DNA of 64,000 nucleotides from Pseudoalteromonas xiamenensis (GCF_030994125.1 NZ_CP099917.1:124001-188000); one strand, 5' to 3'. Positions 21,411-31,580 are shown, counted from the stretch's first letter. Notes: a model not told the origin generated them from the sequence alone. Numbers and translations are program-made.

Positions 21411-23078
21411 ATGTCAGAAAATTTTGCGCAGTTATTTGAAGAGAGCCTAAAGGGTTTTGATGCAGAACAAGGCTCAATCGTAAAAGGTGTAGTTATTTCA
21501 ATCGAGAACAACGTTGTTCTAGTTGACGCTGGCCTTAAGTCTGAAAGTGCAATCCCTGTTGAGCAATTCAAAAATGCTGCTGGTGAGATTGAAGTTGCTG
21601 TTGGCGACGAAGTTGATGTTGCACTAGACGCAATCGAAGACGGTTTCGGTGAGACAATCCTTTCTCGTGAGAAAGCGAAGCGTCACGAAGCTTGGATTCG
21701 TCTTGAGAAAGCATGTGAAGAGCAAGAAACTGTTATCGGTGTTATCAACGGTAAAGTTAAAGGCGGATTCACTGTTGAAGTGGACACGATCCGTGCGTTC
21801 CTACCTGGTTCACTAGTAGACGTTCGTCCAGTTCGCGACACTGCTCACCTAGAAGGTAAAGAGCTTGAGTTCAAAGTAATCAAGCTTGACCAAAAGCGTA
21901 ACAACGTAGTTGTTTCTCGTCGTGCTGTTATCGAGTCTGAAAACTCACAAGAGCGTGATGAACTTCTTCAAAACCTTGTTGAAGGTCAAGAAGTTAAAGG
22001 TATCGTTAAGAACCTTACTGACTACGGTGCGTTCGTAGATTTAGGCGGTGTTGACGGCCTTCTACACATCACTGACATGGCTTGGAAACGCGTTAAGCAC
22101 CCAAGTGAAATCGTAAATGTTGGTGACGAAATCCTAGTTAAAGTTCTTAAATTTGACAAAGACAAAACTCGCGTTTCTCTAGGTCTTAAGCAACTTGGCG
22201 AAGATCCATGGGCAGCTATCGCTGGCCGTTACCCAGAAGGTGCTAAACTTACTGGTCGCGTAACTAACCTAACTGATTACGGCTGTTTCGTTGAAATCGA
22301 AGAAGGCGTTGAAGGTCTAGTTCACGTTTCAGAAATGGATTGGACTAACAAGAACATCCACCCATCTAAAGTTGTTTCACTTGGTGACACTGTAGAAGTG
22401 ATGGTTCTTGAAATCGACGAAGAACGTCGTCGTATTTCTCTAGGTCTTAAACAATGTAAGCCTAACCCATGGCAAGAGTTTGCTCGTCAATTCAACAAAG
22501 GCGACCAAGTAACTGGTAAGATCAAGTCAATCACTGACTTCGGTATCTTCATCGGTCTTGACGGCGGTATTGACGGTCTTGTTCACCTATCTGACATCTC
22601 TTGGAACACTCCAGGTGAAGAAGCAGTACGTGAATTCAAGAAAGGCGACGAAATCACAGCTATCGTTCTACAAGTAGATCCAGAGCGTGAGCGTATCTCT
22701 CTTGGTGTTAAGCAAATCGAAGCTGATCCTTTCAATAACTACCTAGACGCAAACAAAAAAGGTGCTATTGTTAAAGGTAAAGTGACTGAAGTTGACGCTA
22801 AAGGCGCAACGATTGAGCTTGGCGAAGGTGTTGAAGGTTACATCCGTGTAGCTGACATCGCTCAAGAGCGTGTTGAAGACGCAACAACTGTTGTTTCTGC
22901 TGGCGACGAAATCGAAGCTAAATTCATGGGCGTAGACCGTAAGAACCGTGCTATCAGCCTATCAGTTAAAGCTATGTTCGAAGCTGAAGAGAAAGAAGTT
23001 CTTGAGAAGCTTAAGAAAGACGAGCCAGAGTTCGAAAACGCTATGGCAGCAGCTTTCAAAAACGCTCAAAAAGACTAA
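21411..23078 (+). CDS. rpsA: 30S ribosomal protein S1
   Basis: This 555-residue S1 protein binds mRNA on the 30S subunit to aid initiation. It starts [12 protein letters not shown], the segment that anchors it to the ribosome. Six S1/OB repeats follow, visible as repeated [26 protein letters not shown] blocks at about 190, 275, 360 and 450, with two degenerate N-terminal repeats. Codon use is strongly biased, as expected of a highly expressed gene. A terminator follows the stop and ihfB lies downstream. Confidence 0.98.
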   Translation: MSENFAQLFEESLKGFDAEQGSIVKGVVISIENNVVLVDAGLKSESAIPVEQFKNAAGEIEVAVGDEVDVALDAIEDGFGETILSREKAKRHEAWIRLEKACEEQETVIGVINGKVKGGFTVEVDTIRAFLPGSLVDVRPVRDTAHLEGKELEFKVIKLDQKRNNVVVSRRAVIESENSQERDELLQNLVEGQEVKGIVKNLTDYGAFVDLGGVDGLLHITDMAWKRVKHPSEIVNVGDEILVKVLKFDKDKTRVSLGLKQLGEDPWAAIAGRYPEGAKLTGRVTNLTDYGCFVEIEEGVEGLVHVSEMDWTNKNIHPSKVVSLGDTVEVMVLEIDEERRRISLGLKQCKPNPWQEFARQFNKGDQVTGKIKSITDFGIFIGLDGGIDGLVHLSDISWNTPGEEAVREFKKGDEITAIVLQVDPERERISLGVKQIEADPFNNYLDANKKGAIVKGKVTEVDAKGATIELGEGVEGYIRVADIAQERVEDATTVVSAGDEIEAKFMGVDRKNRAISLSVKAMFEAEEKEVLEKLKKDEPEFENAMAAAFKNAQKD

Positions 23079-23094
23079 TTTTTCAAGTCTAAAT

Positions 23095-23122
23095 GGAAGG
23101 GCACTTTAGCCCTTCCTTTTTT
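23095..23122 (+). terminator. Rho-independent terminator between rpsA and ihfB
   Basis: The stem GGAAGGGC / GCCCTTCC is followed by TTTTTTGTG, 17 bases after the rpsA stop and 20 bases before ihfB. Confidence 0.88.
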
Positions 23123-23142
23123 GTGTTTTAAGGAAATGATAT

Positions 23143-23433
23143 ATGACAAAGTCAGAACTGATAGAACAATTAGCACAACAGCATGCCCATGTACCTATGA
23201 AGGACGTGGAAAATGCAGTAAAAGAGATTCTTGAGCTAATGGCAGGGTCATTGTCTGCTTCAGAGCGTATAGAGATTCGTGGTTTTGGTAGTTTTTCTCT
23301 ACACTACCGTGCACCTAGAACAGGTCGTAACCCAAAAACCGGCGATACTGTTGAATTAGATGGTAAACATGTACCACATTTCAAACCAGGTAAAGAGCTT
23401 CGTGATCGTGTAAACGAAAGCATCAGTGGTTAA
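23143..23433 (+). CDS. ihfB: Integration host factor subunit beta
   Basis: This 96-residue DNA-bending protein forms the IHF heterodimer with IhfA. The HU/IHF signature is visible: N-terminal [37 protein letters not shown] with the arm proline that intercalates DNA, and C-terminal [14 protein letters not shown]. It follows rpsA as in most gammaproteobacteria. Spacing to lapA is 14 bases, so ihfB-lapA-lapB-pyrF may be one transcript. Confidence 0.97.
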   Translation: MTKSELIEQLAQQHAHVPMKDVENAVKEILELMAGSLSASERIEIRGFGSFSLHYRAPRTGRNPKTGDTVELDGKHVPHFKPGKELRDRVNESISG

Positions 23434-23447
23434 GTTCGAGGTAACCA

Positions 23448-23708
23448 TTGCTAAGGATTATTATTAAGGGAGTGGCAATTAGTTTAATCATACTAGCGTT
23501 TATACTTGGGACTCAAAACCCACACCTAGTTAAATTAAACTTCATTGTAGCAAGCAGTACACTTCCTTTAGCTGCAGTAATGAGCATTTGCTTTATATTA
23601 GGAATAGCCATTGGTTTGGCTGTGTTTAGCGTGTTTTTTACTAAATTAAAGTGGCAGCATTATCGGTATAAAAAACAAAATTCCGCTTTTAGTGATGTAG
23701 AAAACTAA
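23448..23708 (+). CDS. lapA: Lipopolysaccharide assembly protein A domain protein (LapA/YciS)
   Basis: This 86-residue inner-membrane protein has two transmembrane segments (about 4-22 and 40-62) and a short cytoplasmic coil. It works with LapB in controlling LpxC degradation and LPS assembly. The AFILGTQNPHLVKLNFIVA block matches YciS. Translation most likely begins at TTG 23448, since GAGGT sits six bases upstream and no ATG is available at the N-terminus. It is one base from the lapB start, so the two are coupled. Confidence 0.88.
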   Translation: MLRIIIKGVAISLIILAFILGTQNPHLVKLNFIVASSTLPLAAVMSICFILGIAIGLAVFSVFFTKLKWQHYRYKKQNSAFSDVEN

Positions 23709-23709
23709 T

Positions 23710-24846
23710 ATGCTTGAGCTGTTGTTTTTACTGCTCCCTGTAGCAGCCGCCTATGGTTACATAATGGGTAAAAATAGCGCTAAAAATCAAGCTCATGAAC
23801 AAAATCGCATCATTACATCAGAATACAGTAAAGGCCTTAAATACTTACTTGATAGAGAAGAAGATCAAGGTCTTGAACATCTCATTAAATTATTAGAAGT
23901 CTCAGCGGATACGGTAGAGCATTACCTTACGCTTGCATCACTGTTCCGTAAGCGTGGGGAATTGGACCGCGCGATTAAAATTCACGAATTGCTGTTGAAG
24001 CAACCGGCCTTGGAACATGCTGATTTAGCTGTAAACCGTCTAGAGCTTGCGCTCGATTATATAATGGCTGGCATGTTAGACAGCGCGGAAGAACACCTTG
24101 TAATTCTGATCAAATCCGAACACAAAGAAGCAATTGATCCTATGCTCTCGTTGTATTCTCAAATGCGAGAATGGCAAAAAGGCATCAATATGTTCGAAGC
24201 ACATCGCAATTTAGTGACTCGCCCACAACAGCTCGCAACAATTGCAAACTATTATTGCGAAGCGGGCATTGAATCAGAAAACATGGAACTCATTGAGCGC
24301 GCATTTCGACTGAAATATAAAGCGATGAGACCGCTCTACGAATTAGGTAAACAAGCTTTTATTCAAAAAGACTTCGTCAAATCGATTTATTACTGGCGTG
24401 AGTTAGCCACATTTAAGCCGGTAACGGTTCCCTTATTCATTGAGGACCTTGAGAGCAGCTACAAGTCACTCAACCTTGAAGAACAGTTTGATGAACTGAT
24501 CGAAGAGCTGTTGTGTCAAGGTGGTGTTTTAATTCGCATTAAATACTGTGAAGTGTTGGTAAAAAACGGCGAAGTCGAAAAGGCGATCCTTTTTTTGACG
24601 GCGAGTCTAAAGCGGGAACCATCAATACGCGGATTCAGTTTTCTGTTACAATTACTCGGTGAAAAGCAAGGCAATATGACCGAAGTGTTGGCCCAAATTG
24701 ATAAGCTGGTCAAGTCCTACATTGCGACGAAGCATGAGTATCAATGCCAACACTGTGGCTTTAGTAGTCACACGCTTTATTGGTTATGCCCGTCTTGTAA
24801 ACATTGGGAAACCATACTTCCATCGAAAGGCCTTGACGGTTATTAG
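23710..24846 (+). CDS. lapB: Lipopolysaccharide assembly protein B (LapB/YciM)
   Basis: This 378-residue protein is anchored by an N-terminal hydrophobic segment (LLFLLLPVAAAYGYIMG). Tetratricopeptide repeats follow from about 55 to 330, for example YLTLASLFRKRGELDRAIKIHELLL. The C-terminus has a rubredoxin-like zinc/iron motif CQHCGF and CPSCKHW (two CXXC pairs). LapB links FtsH to LpxC turnover. Length fits E. coli LapB (389). It is joined to lapA and followed by pyrF after 33 bases. Confidence 0.95.
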   Translation: MLELLFLLLPVAAAYGYIMGKNSAKNQAHEQNRIITSEYSKGLKYLLDREEDQGLEHLIKLLEVSADTVEHYLTLASLFRKRGELDRAIKIHELLLKQPALEHADLAVNRLELALDYIMAGMLDSAEEHLVILIKSEHKEAIDPMLSLYSQMREWQKGINMFEAHRNLVTRPQQLATIANYYCEAGIESENMELIERAFRLKYKAMRPLYELGKQAFIQKDFVKSIYYWRELATFKPVTVPLFIEDLESSYKSLNLEEQFDELIEELLCQGGVLIRIKYCEVLVKNGEVEKAILFLTASLKREPSIRGFSFLLQLLGEKQGNMTEVLAQIDKLVKSYIATKHEYQCQHCGFSSHTLYWLCPSCKHWETILPSKGLDGY

Positions 24847-24879
24847 CGTCGAGATAAACGTTTATTTATTAGGTATACC

Positions 24880-25584
24880 ATGTCATCAGATCTAAATAAA
24901 AAAGTAGTGATTGCCCTTGATTATGACAACCAAGAAGCAGCACTGGATTTTGTTAAGCAACTATCTCCTGACACTTGTCGCTTAAAAGTAGGAAAAGAAA
25001 TGTTCACCTACTTTGGCCCAGAGTTTGTAAAACAACTTGTTTCGATGGGGTTTGATGTCTTCCTTGATTTGAAATTCCACGATATTCCAAATACGGTTGC
25101 TAAAGCAGTAACGGCCGCTGCTGAACTGGGAGTGTGGATGGTTAACGTCCATGCATCAGGTGGCTTAGAAATGATGCAAAAAGCGAAAGCTGCATTAGAA
25201 AGTTATGGAGAAAAAGCGCCACTTCTTATTGCTGTGACAGTACTTACTAGTATGGACGAAGCCCAGCTTAAGCGACTAGGTGTTGAAAAGTCACCCGCTG
25301 AGCAAGTGATGTATTTAGCAAAATTGACGAAAGAAGCGGGTCTAGATGGTGTGGTTTGTTCTGCCCAAGAAGCGGCTTCATTAAAAGCGGAATTGGGTGC
25401 CGATTTCAAATTGGTTACACCGGGAATTCGTCCTGCGGGTGCAGATGCTGGAGACCAAAAACGCATAATGACGCCCAAATTGGCTGTTGAAGCAGGTAGC
25501 GATTACTTAGTAATTGGTCGCCCAATTACTCAAGCATCAGATCCTGTTGCAACACTTAAGTCAATTAATGAATCGTTAATTTAA
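24880..25584 (+). CDS. pyrF: Orotidine 5'-phosphate decarboxylase
   Basis: This 234-residue TIM-barrel enzyme makes UMP from OMP. The catalytic DxKxxD motif is D63, K65, D68 ([12 protein letters not shown]), and the phosphate loop is [20 protein letters not shown] second conserved block [12 protein letters not shown] is near 208-219. Length is typical of the bacterial form. The gene closes the lapAB-pyrF cluster, an order seen in E. coli too (yciM-pyrF). Confidence 0.97.
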   Translation: MSSDLNKKVVIALDYDNQEAALDFVKQLSPDTCRLKVGKEMFTYFGPEFVKQLVSMGFDVFLDLKFHDIPNTVAKAVTAAAELGVWMVNVHASGGLEMMQKAKAALESYGEKAPLLIAVTVLTSMDEAQLKRLGVEKSPAEQVMYLAKLTKEAGLDGVVCSAQEAASLKAELGADFKLVTPGIRPAGADAGDQKRIMTPKLAVEAGSDYLVIGRPITQASDPVATLKSINESLI

Positions 25585-25594
25585 TCAATTAGTT

Positions 25595-25620
25595 AAGTTC
25601 GCACTAGATAGTGCGAACTT
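25595..25620 (+). terminator. Inverted repeat after pyrF, probable terminator
   Basis: The perfect 12-base stem AAGTTCGCACTA / TAGTGCGAACTT with a 2-base loop lies 11 bases after the pyrF stop. No clear T run follows, so efficiency is uncertain. Confidence 0.6.
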
Positions 25621-25789
25621 ATACCGCCGTCAAATTAAATTCCTCGAAATTACACTCAAATTAGTGCCTTTCAGCGCGTTTACCTTCATATTAATCTACA
25701 TTTCTATTCTCGAATATTCAGAAGTAACTGAACTAAAATTAATTCGAACAAACTGGAAAGAATATTTTATTTGTATCAAGGGAATTGGA

Positions 25790-26292
25790 ATGAACAAGAG
25801 TTAGCTTGTAGATAGATTGCTACATTGGGCTGGTGCATTTTTAGTGATTGTTAAGGTATTGAATATGAATGCTCAAATCCTAGGAACGGATTATCGACTT
25901 AAAGATCAAGTATTACACCGACATGAATCAGTTTCGGACCATGCATTGCTCGCAATGATTGTGTTAACGTTGATGGTCTGTCGTTTAGTGTTTAATTACC
26001 TCTTTCTCAACTCAAAAGTACGTAAGACAATCGAGAATTCAACCCATGCAAGGTTTATAGGGGCAGTGCGACTTGGACTTGAGTAAACCCTGTTCGGACT
26101 CATAATAATCGGCTTATTGATGGCTGCTAATATCGATATCCCTTATAACTTGTTCGGGATTCACTTCGGTGATGAGGGAGAGAAAACTTGAGTCTATTTA
26201 GTGATACTCTGTTACTTCATCATACTTTAATGAGCTTGCTTTGGTGGTTAATTGGGATACGCGTTATTGGTGCGCTGTACGCAAAAAAGTAA
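25790..26292 (+). pseudogene. Decayed cytochrome b561-like membrane protein gene
   Basis: A b561-type reading frame begins at ATG 25790 (MNKS) but meets TAG after four codons. The frame then continues with LLHWAGAFLVIV, HRHESVSDHALLAMIVLTLMVCRLVF and, past another stop (26084-26086), LFGLIIIGLLMAANIDIPYNLFGIHFGDEGEK. After a frameshift it ends HHTLMSLLWWLIGIRVIGALY and TAA 26290. The paired histidines (HWAGA, HRHES, LHHTL) and the order of helices match bacterial cytochrome b561, a di-heme quinol or superoxide oxidase. At least two stop codons and one frameshift are present, so no functional product is expected. The longest open segment covers only the first half. Confidence 0.8.
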
Positions 26293-26327
26293 GACATAGA
26301 TGGCGTAATTGCTAAGATAACAGAAAG

Positions 26328-26355
26328 AAAAACGCCGCGATTTCGCGGCGTTTTT
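26328..26355. terminator. Bidirectional terminator
   Basis: The stem AAACGCCGCG / CGCGGCGTTT with an ATTT loop is flanked by A and T runs, so it works in both directions. It sits between the b561 remnant and the convergent CvfB-like gene. Confidence 0.88.
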
Positions 26356-26357
26356 CT

Positions 26358-27182
26358 TTATTTCAAAGATATTGAGGTGGCTTGTAAATCGATAAGGCCT
26401 TGTTTAAACAAACCTCCAATCGCCTTTTTGAAGTTTGCTTTACTCGTTTGGAACTGCTTTTTAATGAGTTCAGGGTCACTTTTATCACCTAGTGGAAGTT
26501 TCCCGCCATTCGCCTTTAAAGCTTGTAAAATCTTTTCACCTAAATCATCGATTTTTGCCATGCCTGGTTTTTCAAGCGTAATATCTAGCTTACCGTCTTC
26601 ACGGACGTTTTTAATAAAACCTGGAAGACGTTGACCAACATACATGCGCTGAAACACATCGCTAAAGAACACCACACCAAAGTGACTTTCATTGACAATC
26701 ACCTTATAGCCAATGTCTGTTTTCCCTGCAACGATAAGCTCTACTTGCTGAGATTTTTGATAATTAGGTGGTGTTTTATCGACAAATTTTTTCAAATTAC
26801 TTGATGCACAAATACGCTGTGACGCATTGTCGAGGTATATTCTCACAAGATAACTGTGGCCATCTTGCATCTTAGGCTTTTGTTCGTTGTACGGTGCCAG
26901 AATATCTTTTGCAATGCCATTGTCCATGAACGCACCAACTGTAGTAATCTCTTTTACGCGAAGCAGTGCAAATTCACCTACTTTAGCAATAGGCTTTTTA
27001 GTCGTTGCAGTAGGGTGGCCTGCGTTATCTAGATAGATAAACACTTGCACCGGATCCCCTGCTTCAAGGTGTTCCGCTAATTCTGCTTTTGGTAAAAAAA
27101 CATCGCCTAATTGCCCGCCGTTGAGGTAAGCACCTTCAGCATTGATTTCTTCTATTGTTAATAACTCAATTTGTCCCAACAT
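26358..27182 (-). CDS. CvfB/YitL family S1-like RNA-binding protein
   Basis: This 274-residue protein resembles CvfB, which has several S1-like domains and a C-terminal winged helix. Repeated OB-type segments occur near 1-60, 65-130 and 145-210 (GAYLNGGQLGDVFLPKAEL, GAFMDNGIAKDILAPYNEQ, HFGVVFFSDVFQRMYVGQRLPGFI). The final third (GGKLPLGDKSDPELIKKQF, then SKANFKKAIGGLFKQGLI) fits the winged helix. In staphylococci CvfB binds RNA and affects virulence regulators; the role in this group is unknown. It lies 4 bases after a DEAD-box helicase gene on the same strand, hinting at shared RNA work. Confidence 0.85.
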   Translation of the reverse strand: MLGQIELLTIEEINAEGAYLNGGQLGDVFLPKAELAEHLEAGDPVQVFIYLDNAGHPTATTKKPIAKVGEFALLRVKEITTVGAFMDNGIAKDILAPYNEQKPKMQDGHSYLVRIYLDNASQRICASSNLKKFVDKTPPNYQKSQQVELIVAGKTDIGYKVIVNESHFGVVFFSDVFQRMYVGQRLPGFIKNVREDGKLDITLEKPGMAKIDDLGEKILQALKANGGKLPLGDKSDPELIKKQFQTSKANFKKAIGGLFKQGLIDLQATSISLK

Positions 27183-27186
27183 GGAC

Positions 27187-28521
27187 TTATTCCTCTATGT
27201 TTGGCTTAGGTTTGCGGCGAAGTGGTGCTGCACCATCGACATCAAAAGGTGCTGCAATCGGTTTTCTAGGCGTTTTTGGTTTACGCGTTTTACTCGCTGC
27301 TTTACCACTTGGTTTTGCTGTCGTTTTAGCTACTTTTGGTTTGCTAGGCGCTTTTGGTTTTTGCTCCCTAAACCCTTTAAATTTGCCTTCTAACCCTTCA
27401 ACGGAATCAAACGTAAGCCCGTCTTTTAGGTAAGATTGAATCGCAAGATAGCTCTTCCAATCTTTTGGACCAACAAGAGAAATAGCGGTACCTTTAAACC
27501 CCGCTCGACCTGTACGTCCAATGCGATGCACGTATTCCTCTGCGTGTTTCGGTAAATCGAAATTGATTACGTGAGTGACCGACAATAAATCTAATCCGCG
27601 TGAAGCGACGTCGGTTGTGACAAGGACCTTGTAAAGTCCACGACTAAAAGCGTCCATAATTTCTAGACGTTTATTCTGAGGCATATCGCCTGCAAGCGCC
27701 GTCGCTTTTAATCCTTTTTCAATGAGCATGTCGCTAAGTCGCGCGGTATCAGCACGTGTCGCCGTAAAAATAATACATTGACCGACTTTTTCCGAATTCA
27801 TAAAGTGAAAAAGTAAATCGTGTTTGTGATCTAAATGGTCGGCTAAATACAGTTTTTGTGTAATGTCTTCATGCTTTTCATGAGCATCACTAAGCATGAT
27901 TGTTTTCGGTGATTTCAACAAATTGCGTGATGTTGCATTTACTTCTGCGTGGTCTAGCGTTGCAGAGAAAAGTAACGTTTGGCGCAAACGGTGATTTGCG
28001 GCATCGTTGATTACGTCCAGTTGCTCTTTAAAACCTAAATCCAGCATTCGGTCTGCTTCATCAAAAACGAGCATCTCTAGGCCTTGTAACTGCATAGAGC
28101 GCTGACCGATGTGATCCGCGATGCGCCCAGGCGTGCCAATTACAAAATGTGGGTCTTTGTTTAACGCCTTGACTTGATCATTGAAGTTTTCACCACCAAG
28201 AATTTTCACCACACTAAGCGTGTGACTGGCGATAAGCAATCGACACTGAGTATATACTTGGTTCGCAAGCTCGCGAGTCGGCGTTACGATAAGTACACGT
28301 GGGTCGCGCTTACTCAGAGCTCTTTGTTTGATCACTCGCTGAACTGCAGGAAGTAGAAAAGCGAGTGTTTTACCCGAACCAGTTTTTGACTGCGCAAAAA
28401 GGTCATGTCCTGCAAGTGCAGTTGGGATCGCAAGCGACTGAATTTCAGTTGGCTCGACAATACCTTGATGAGAAAGCTGCTTGGCAAGACGGCTATCAAT
28501 GCCTAATTCGGTAAAAAGCAA
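27187..28521 (-). CDS. DEAD-box ATP-dependent RNA helicase
   Basis: This encodes about 444 residues. The Q motif (VEPTEIQSLAIP), Walker A (AQSKTGSGKT), PTRELANQV, TPGRIADH, DEAD box (VFDEADRMLDLGF), SAT (FSATL), TDVASRGLDL and HRIGRTGRAG are all present. The tail after residue 385 is rich in Lys and Pro and may bind RNA. It resembles the RhlE/SrmB class, but I cannot assign a specific name. A frame from TTG 28542 is open. The TTG at 28521 is preferred because TGGAGT lies six bases upstream and the protein then begins LFTELGIDSRL; no ATG is available near either. It likely forms an operon with the CvfB-like gene. Confidence 0.93.
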   Translation of the reverse strand: MLFTELGIDSRLAKQLSHQGIVEPTEIQSLAIPTALAGHDLFAQSKTGSGKTLAFLLPAVQRVIKQRALSKRDPRVLIVTPTRELANQVYTQCRLLIASHTLSVVKILGGENFNDQVKALNKDPHFVIGTPGRIADHIGQRSMQLQGLEMLVFDEADRMLDLGFKEQLDVINDAANHRLRQTLLFSATLDHAEVNATSRNLLKSPKTIMLSDAHEKHEDITQKLYLADHLDHKHDLLFHFMNSEKVGQCIIFTATRADTARLSDMLIEKGLKATALAGDMPQNKRLEIMDAFSRGLYKVLVTTDVASRGLDLLSVTHVINFDLPKHAEEYVHRIGRTGRAGFKGTAISLVGPKDWKSYLAIQSYLKDGLTFDSVEGLEGKFKGFREQKPKAPSKPKVAKTTAKPSGKAASKTRKPKTPRKPIAAPFDVDGAAPLRRKPKPNIEE

Positions 28522-28719
28522 AGGAATACTCCAAGAAATCAAAATTCTAAAAACACATCATTATAGCAAATCAAGCTAAATGCCCAAAGCGGATTAATGT
28601 ATTTTTGTAATAATTGAAAAGCCAAGTATAATGCGCGCTTGGCGCCGGATTTGCGATTCGGTATTTGTGTCTGTGTCGTGCTTAAACACAGGCAAGTAAG
28701 CTTAATTATAGGAAATACT

Positions 28720-29703
28720 ATGTCTGCTCCTTTTGTTGTGTGCGCAATGTACAAATTTGTGTCACTGCCAAATTTCAAAGAAATCCGTGAACCACTTCAA
28801 ACTGTGATGGAACAAAATGAAGTGCGTGGAACATTACTCCTTGCCTCTGAAGGTATAAACGGTACAGTTGCCGGAAAACGTGAAGGTATTGACACATTAT
28901 TGGCTTGGTTAAATAGCCAACCGGGTCTTGATAACATCGTCTTCAAAGAATCATTTGATGACGAATGCCCGTTTTACCGTACAAAAGTGAAGTTGAAAAA
29001 AGAAATTGTGACGCTTGGCGTTGAAGGTATTGATCCGTTAAACGTAGTTGGAACATACGTAAAACCACAAGATTGGAATGCCCTGATTTCGGATCCTGAA
29101 GTCGTCCTTGTTGATACACGCAACGACTATGAAATCGAGATCGGTACGTTTAAAAACGCGATTGATCCAAAAACAAAAACCTTCCGTGAATTTCCACAGT
29201 GGGCAAAAGAAAATTTAGACCCAAGCAAACATAAAAAAGTTGCGATGTTCTGTACAGGTGGGATCCGCTGTGAAAAGTCTACTGCCTACATGAAAGAGCA
29301 GGGTTTCGATGAGGTTTACCACTTAGAAGGCGGTATTCTGAAATACCTCGAAGAAGTACCGAAAGAAGAAACCATGTGGGAAGGCGAATGCTTTGTTTTC
29401 GATAACCGTGTGGCAGTTAATCATGATTTAGAGAAAGGGTCTTACGACCAATGTCACGGTTGTCGTTTGCCAATCACAGAAGAAGATAAATTACGTCCTG
29501 AGTACGAAGAAGGAATCTCTTGTCACCATTGTCATGAGGAAGTGACGGAAGAGCAACGCGCTCGTTTCGCTGAACGTCAAAAGCAAATCAAACTTGCTGA
29601 AAAACGAGGTGAAGGACACATAGGTCATGATGCGCAACAAGCACTTCAAGAGCGTCGTGAACAAAAGATAGCGCAAAAAGAAGCACAGCGCGGTCGCAAA
29701 TAA
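28720..29703 (+). CDS. trhO: tRNA uridine(34) hydroxylase TrhO (rhodanese family, YceA)
   Basis: This encodes about 327 residues. TrhO performs oxygen-dependent 5-hydroxylation of U34 in tRNA. An N-terminal acylphosphatase-like segment ([14 protein letters not shown], then [13 protein letters not shown]) precedes a rhodanese domain with the active cysteine C178 in [12 protein letters not shown]. The C-terminus has paired cysteines ([15 protein letters not shown]) and a charged tail. ATG 28720 is chosen over the longer open frame because AGGAAA lies eight bases upstream and homologues start there. A terminator follows. Confidence 0.94.
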   Translation: MSAPFVVCAMYKFVSLPNFKEIREPLQTVMEQNEVRGTLLLASEGINGTVAGKREGIDTLLAWLNSQPGLDNIVFKESFDDECPFYRTKVKLKKEIVTLGVEGIDPLNVVGTYVKPQDWNALISDPEVVLVDTRNDYEIEIGTFKNAIDPKTKTFREFPQWAKENLDPSKHKKVAMFCTGGIRCEKSTAYMKEQGFDEVYHLEGGILKYLEEVPKEETMWEGECFVFDNRVAVNHDLEKGSYDQCHGCRLPITEEDKLRPEYEEGISCHHCHEEVTEEQRARFAERQKQIKLAEKRGEGHIGHDAQQALQERREQKIAQKEAQRGRK

Positions 29704-29742
29704 GGACGAGACTTTTACGTGTCGTAATTAATTTTGAATTAG

Positions 29743-29764
29743 AAAGCCCGTAAAGGGCTTTTTT
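29743..29764 (+). terminator. Rho-independent terminator after trhO
   Basis: The stem AAAGCCC / GGGCTTT is followed by a T run, about 40 bases after the trhO stop. Confidence 0.8.
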
Positions 29765-29814
29765 CATTTTTACACGCTACAATATCGAAAATTGAATGAC
29801 AACAAGGATCTATC

Positions 29815-30450
29815 ATGGCACTTCAGATCGTTTCTCATCCGCTTGTGCAGCATAAAGTCGCGCTTCTTCGCGAGCAGGGGATAAGTACAAAGAGTTTTCG
29901 CGAAATTGTAGCAGAAGTTGGCACTTTGCTGACTTATGAGGCAACCAAGGACCTTCCTCTTGAAACTATGCAAATAACAGGCTGGGAAGGCACTCAAATC
30001 GATGTTAACCACATTAAAGGTAAGAAAATTACCGTTGTGCCGATTCTTCGAGCAGGCCTTGGCATGTTAGATGGTGTATTGAGCCTTATTCCTGCGGCAA
30101 AAGTAAGCGTTGTAGGGCTTGAAAGGAATGAAGAAACGCTCGAACCGATCCCGTATTTTGAAAAATTGGTTGGCAATATAGAAGCGCGCCTTAGCTTAGT
30201 GGTTGACCCGATGCTCGCGACAGGAGGGTCGATGATAGCGACAATAGATATGCTGAAAAAAGCAGGTTGTACGCACATTAAAGCAATCGTGTTGGTTGCA
30301 GCGCCAGAAGGAGTTGAAGCCACATTGAAAGCGCACCCTGATGTTGATATTTACACAGCGGCACTTGATAGCCATCTTAATGAAAAAGGCTATATCGTGC
30401 CTGGCTTAGGGGATGCTGGCGACAAAATATTTGGTACAGTCATTCGTTAG
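29815..30450 (+). CDS. upp: Uracil phosphoribosyltransferase
   Basis: This 211-residue enzyme converts uracil and PRPP to UMP in pyrimidine salvage. The N-terminal [26 protein letters not shown] is characteristic. The PRPP loop is [22 protein letters not shown], followed by VAAPEGVE, and the C-terminus [16 protein letters not shown] binds uracil. Length equals the family norm (208). No permease (uraA) is adjacent in this window; the next downstream stretch has no supported gene. Confidence 0.97.
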   Translation: MALQIVSHPLVQHKVALLREQGISTKSFREIVAEVGTLLTYEATKDLPLETMQITGWEGTQIDVNHIKGKKITVVPILRAGLGMLDGVLSLIPAAKVSVVGLERNEETLEPIPYFEKLVGNIEARLSLVVDPMLATGGSMIATIDMLKKAGCTHIKAIVLVAAPEGVEATLKAHPDVDIYTAALDSHLNEKGYIVPGLGDAGDKIFGTVIR

Positions 30451-30460
30451 TCATGCTGAC

Positions 30461-30488
30461 AAAGGTGGTGAGTTTCATCGCCACCTTT
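30461..30488 (+). terminator. Inverted repeat after upp, weak terminator candidate
   Basis: The arms AAAGGTGG / CCACCTTT have a 12-base loop, with no T run after. It may be an mRNA 3' stabiliser. Confidence 0.4.
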
Positions 30489-31184
30489 GGTGGTTCCCGT
30501 CAAGGTGCTCACTAGCCGATAAACGCGTTTAAATTGTTAAACACAATTTATAAATAAACGGCATACGAATCCAAAAATAACATCAACCTTGTCTGTCGCA
30601 CTGACACTATCAGAACTTGGTCGCGAGTCCATCACGATAAAACCATCAACATCCTTTATCCGCAATAACTCAGTGATACGTTTACGAACATTCGCGTAGT
30701 ATGATTACTTGTTAACTATGACTCAACTAATCAATCAGGGGTTTTTACTTGAGAATTTCGACAGGTTGATGTTTGATGAGGTTATACATCGTCCATGTCA
30801 GTGAGCAGTAAAGAACTTTAAATTCCTCCTCAAGATGTCAGCGATTCTATTACACAGCTCAAAACATACTCATTCCTTCAGAAAAACCTGTAGGTTGAGC
30901 GTATAGCAATGAACTTTGTTCGCTATTTTGGAAGGCGTGAACTTCAGCTAAGATCTTGGTAATAGTGACTTTATTTCTTATCGTTTTTGAACCTTCGAAT
31001 ACAGTAAACCCGATGTAATAGGCTGTAATGGGTGAATGTAATTTTGTCACCTAATCTTTGCTTTGTTCGCCGCATAGATAATCACGATTGTGGCGAATAA
31101 CAGAAAAAAGTGAGAAAAATCGCTTTGACTAAAATCCGATTAACTCACTTCCCTGATTTCAGCAAAGTTTAAAGGATGATTAAA
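30489..31184. other. Gene-poor region, possibly decayed coding sequence
   Basis: No intact gene is supported over 696 bases. On the minus strand there are short gene-like peptides: one near 30590-30700 (RKRITELLRIKDVDGFIVMD) and one of 63 codons at 30859-31050 that contains HSPITAYYIGFTVFEGSKT. Neither is recognised and stops interrupt the stretches between. They look like remnants of lost genes, but this is only an impression from composition. The last ~100 bases should hold the promoter of the gene at 31185. Confidence 0.35.
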
Positions 31185-31568
31185 ATGTCTACAGAAAGCC
31201 TATATCTCGTCAAACTGGAATATAAAACAGGTCTAGTAGGTAGTGGGTCTATGGTACTTCAGTTAGCAGTAGATCCTGTGACTGGTTCATTAAACGGTCG
31301 CGCAAATGGTGCGATTCAAGAGGGTACACAACACTCTCCAACATTTACATCAAGCGCATCGGGTCATATGCATGCAACAGGCTTAAATGGTGTTACAAAA
31401 GTAGCTGCCGTAACGGGACAGGCCGTTGTTTCTTTTCCTCCACCAGCTATTGGCAGTTACCTTGCGCCATTTACCGCAAGTTTTGCAGTGGATAACGAAT
31501 GGAATGGTCAAGGTAGCTTCTCAGTTGGTGACAATACATATCAATGCCAAGTGAGTATGGCAGACTAA
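31185..31568 (+). CDS. Small beta-rich hypothetical protein (possibly DUF1842-like)
   Basis: This encodes about 127 residues. ATG 31185 is preferred to 31176 since AAAGGA lies at proper distance. The sequence alternates hydrophobic and small polar residues (LEYKTGLVGSGSMVLQLAVD, then GSLNGRANGAIQ and FTASFAVDNEW), suggesting a beta-barrel or sandwich. It has no signal peptide and one Cys near the end. It recalls the DUF1842 group of small cytoplasmic proteins, but this is from general memory and weak. It stands alone, followed by a clear terminator. Confidence 0.7.
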   Translation: MSTESLYLVKLEYKTGLVGSGSMVLQLAVDPVTGSLNGRANGAIQEGTQHSPTFTSSASGHMHATGLNGVTKVAAVTGQAVVSFPPPAIGSYLAPFTASFAVDNEWNGQGSFSVGDNTYQCQVSMAD

Positions 31569-31580
31569 TCGACAATGAAG

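Noticed and set aside
30859-31050. 63-codon minus-strand frame
   Set aside because: Possible remnant only; not a supported gene, so described within the gene-poor region.
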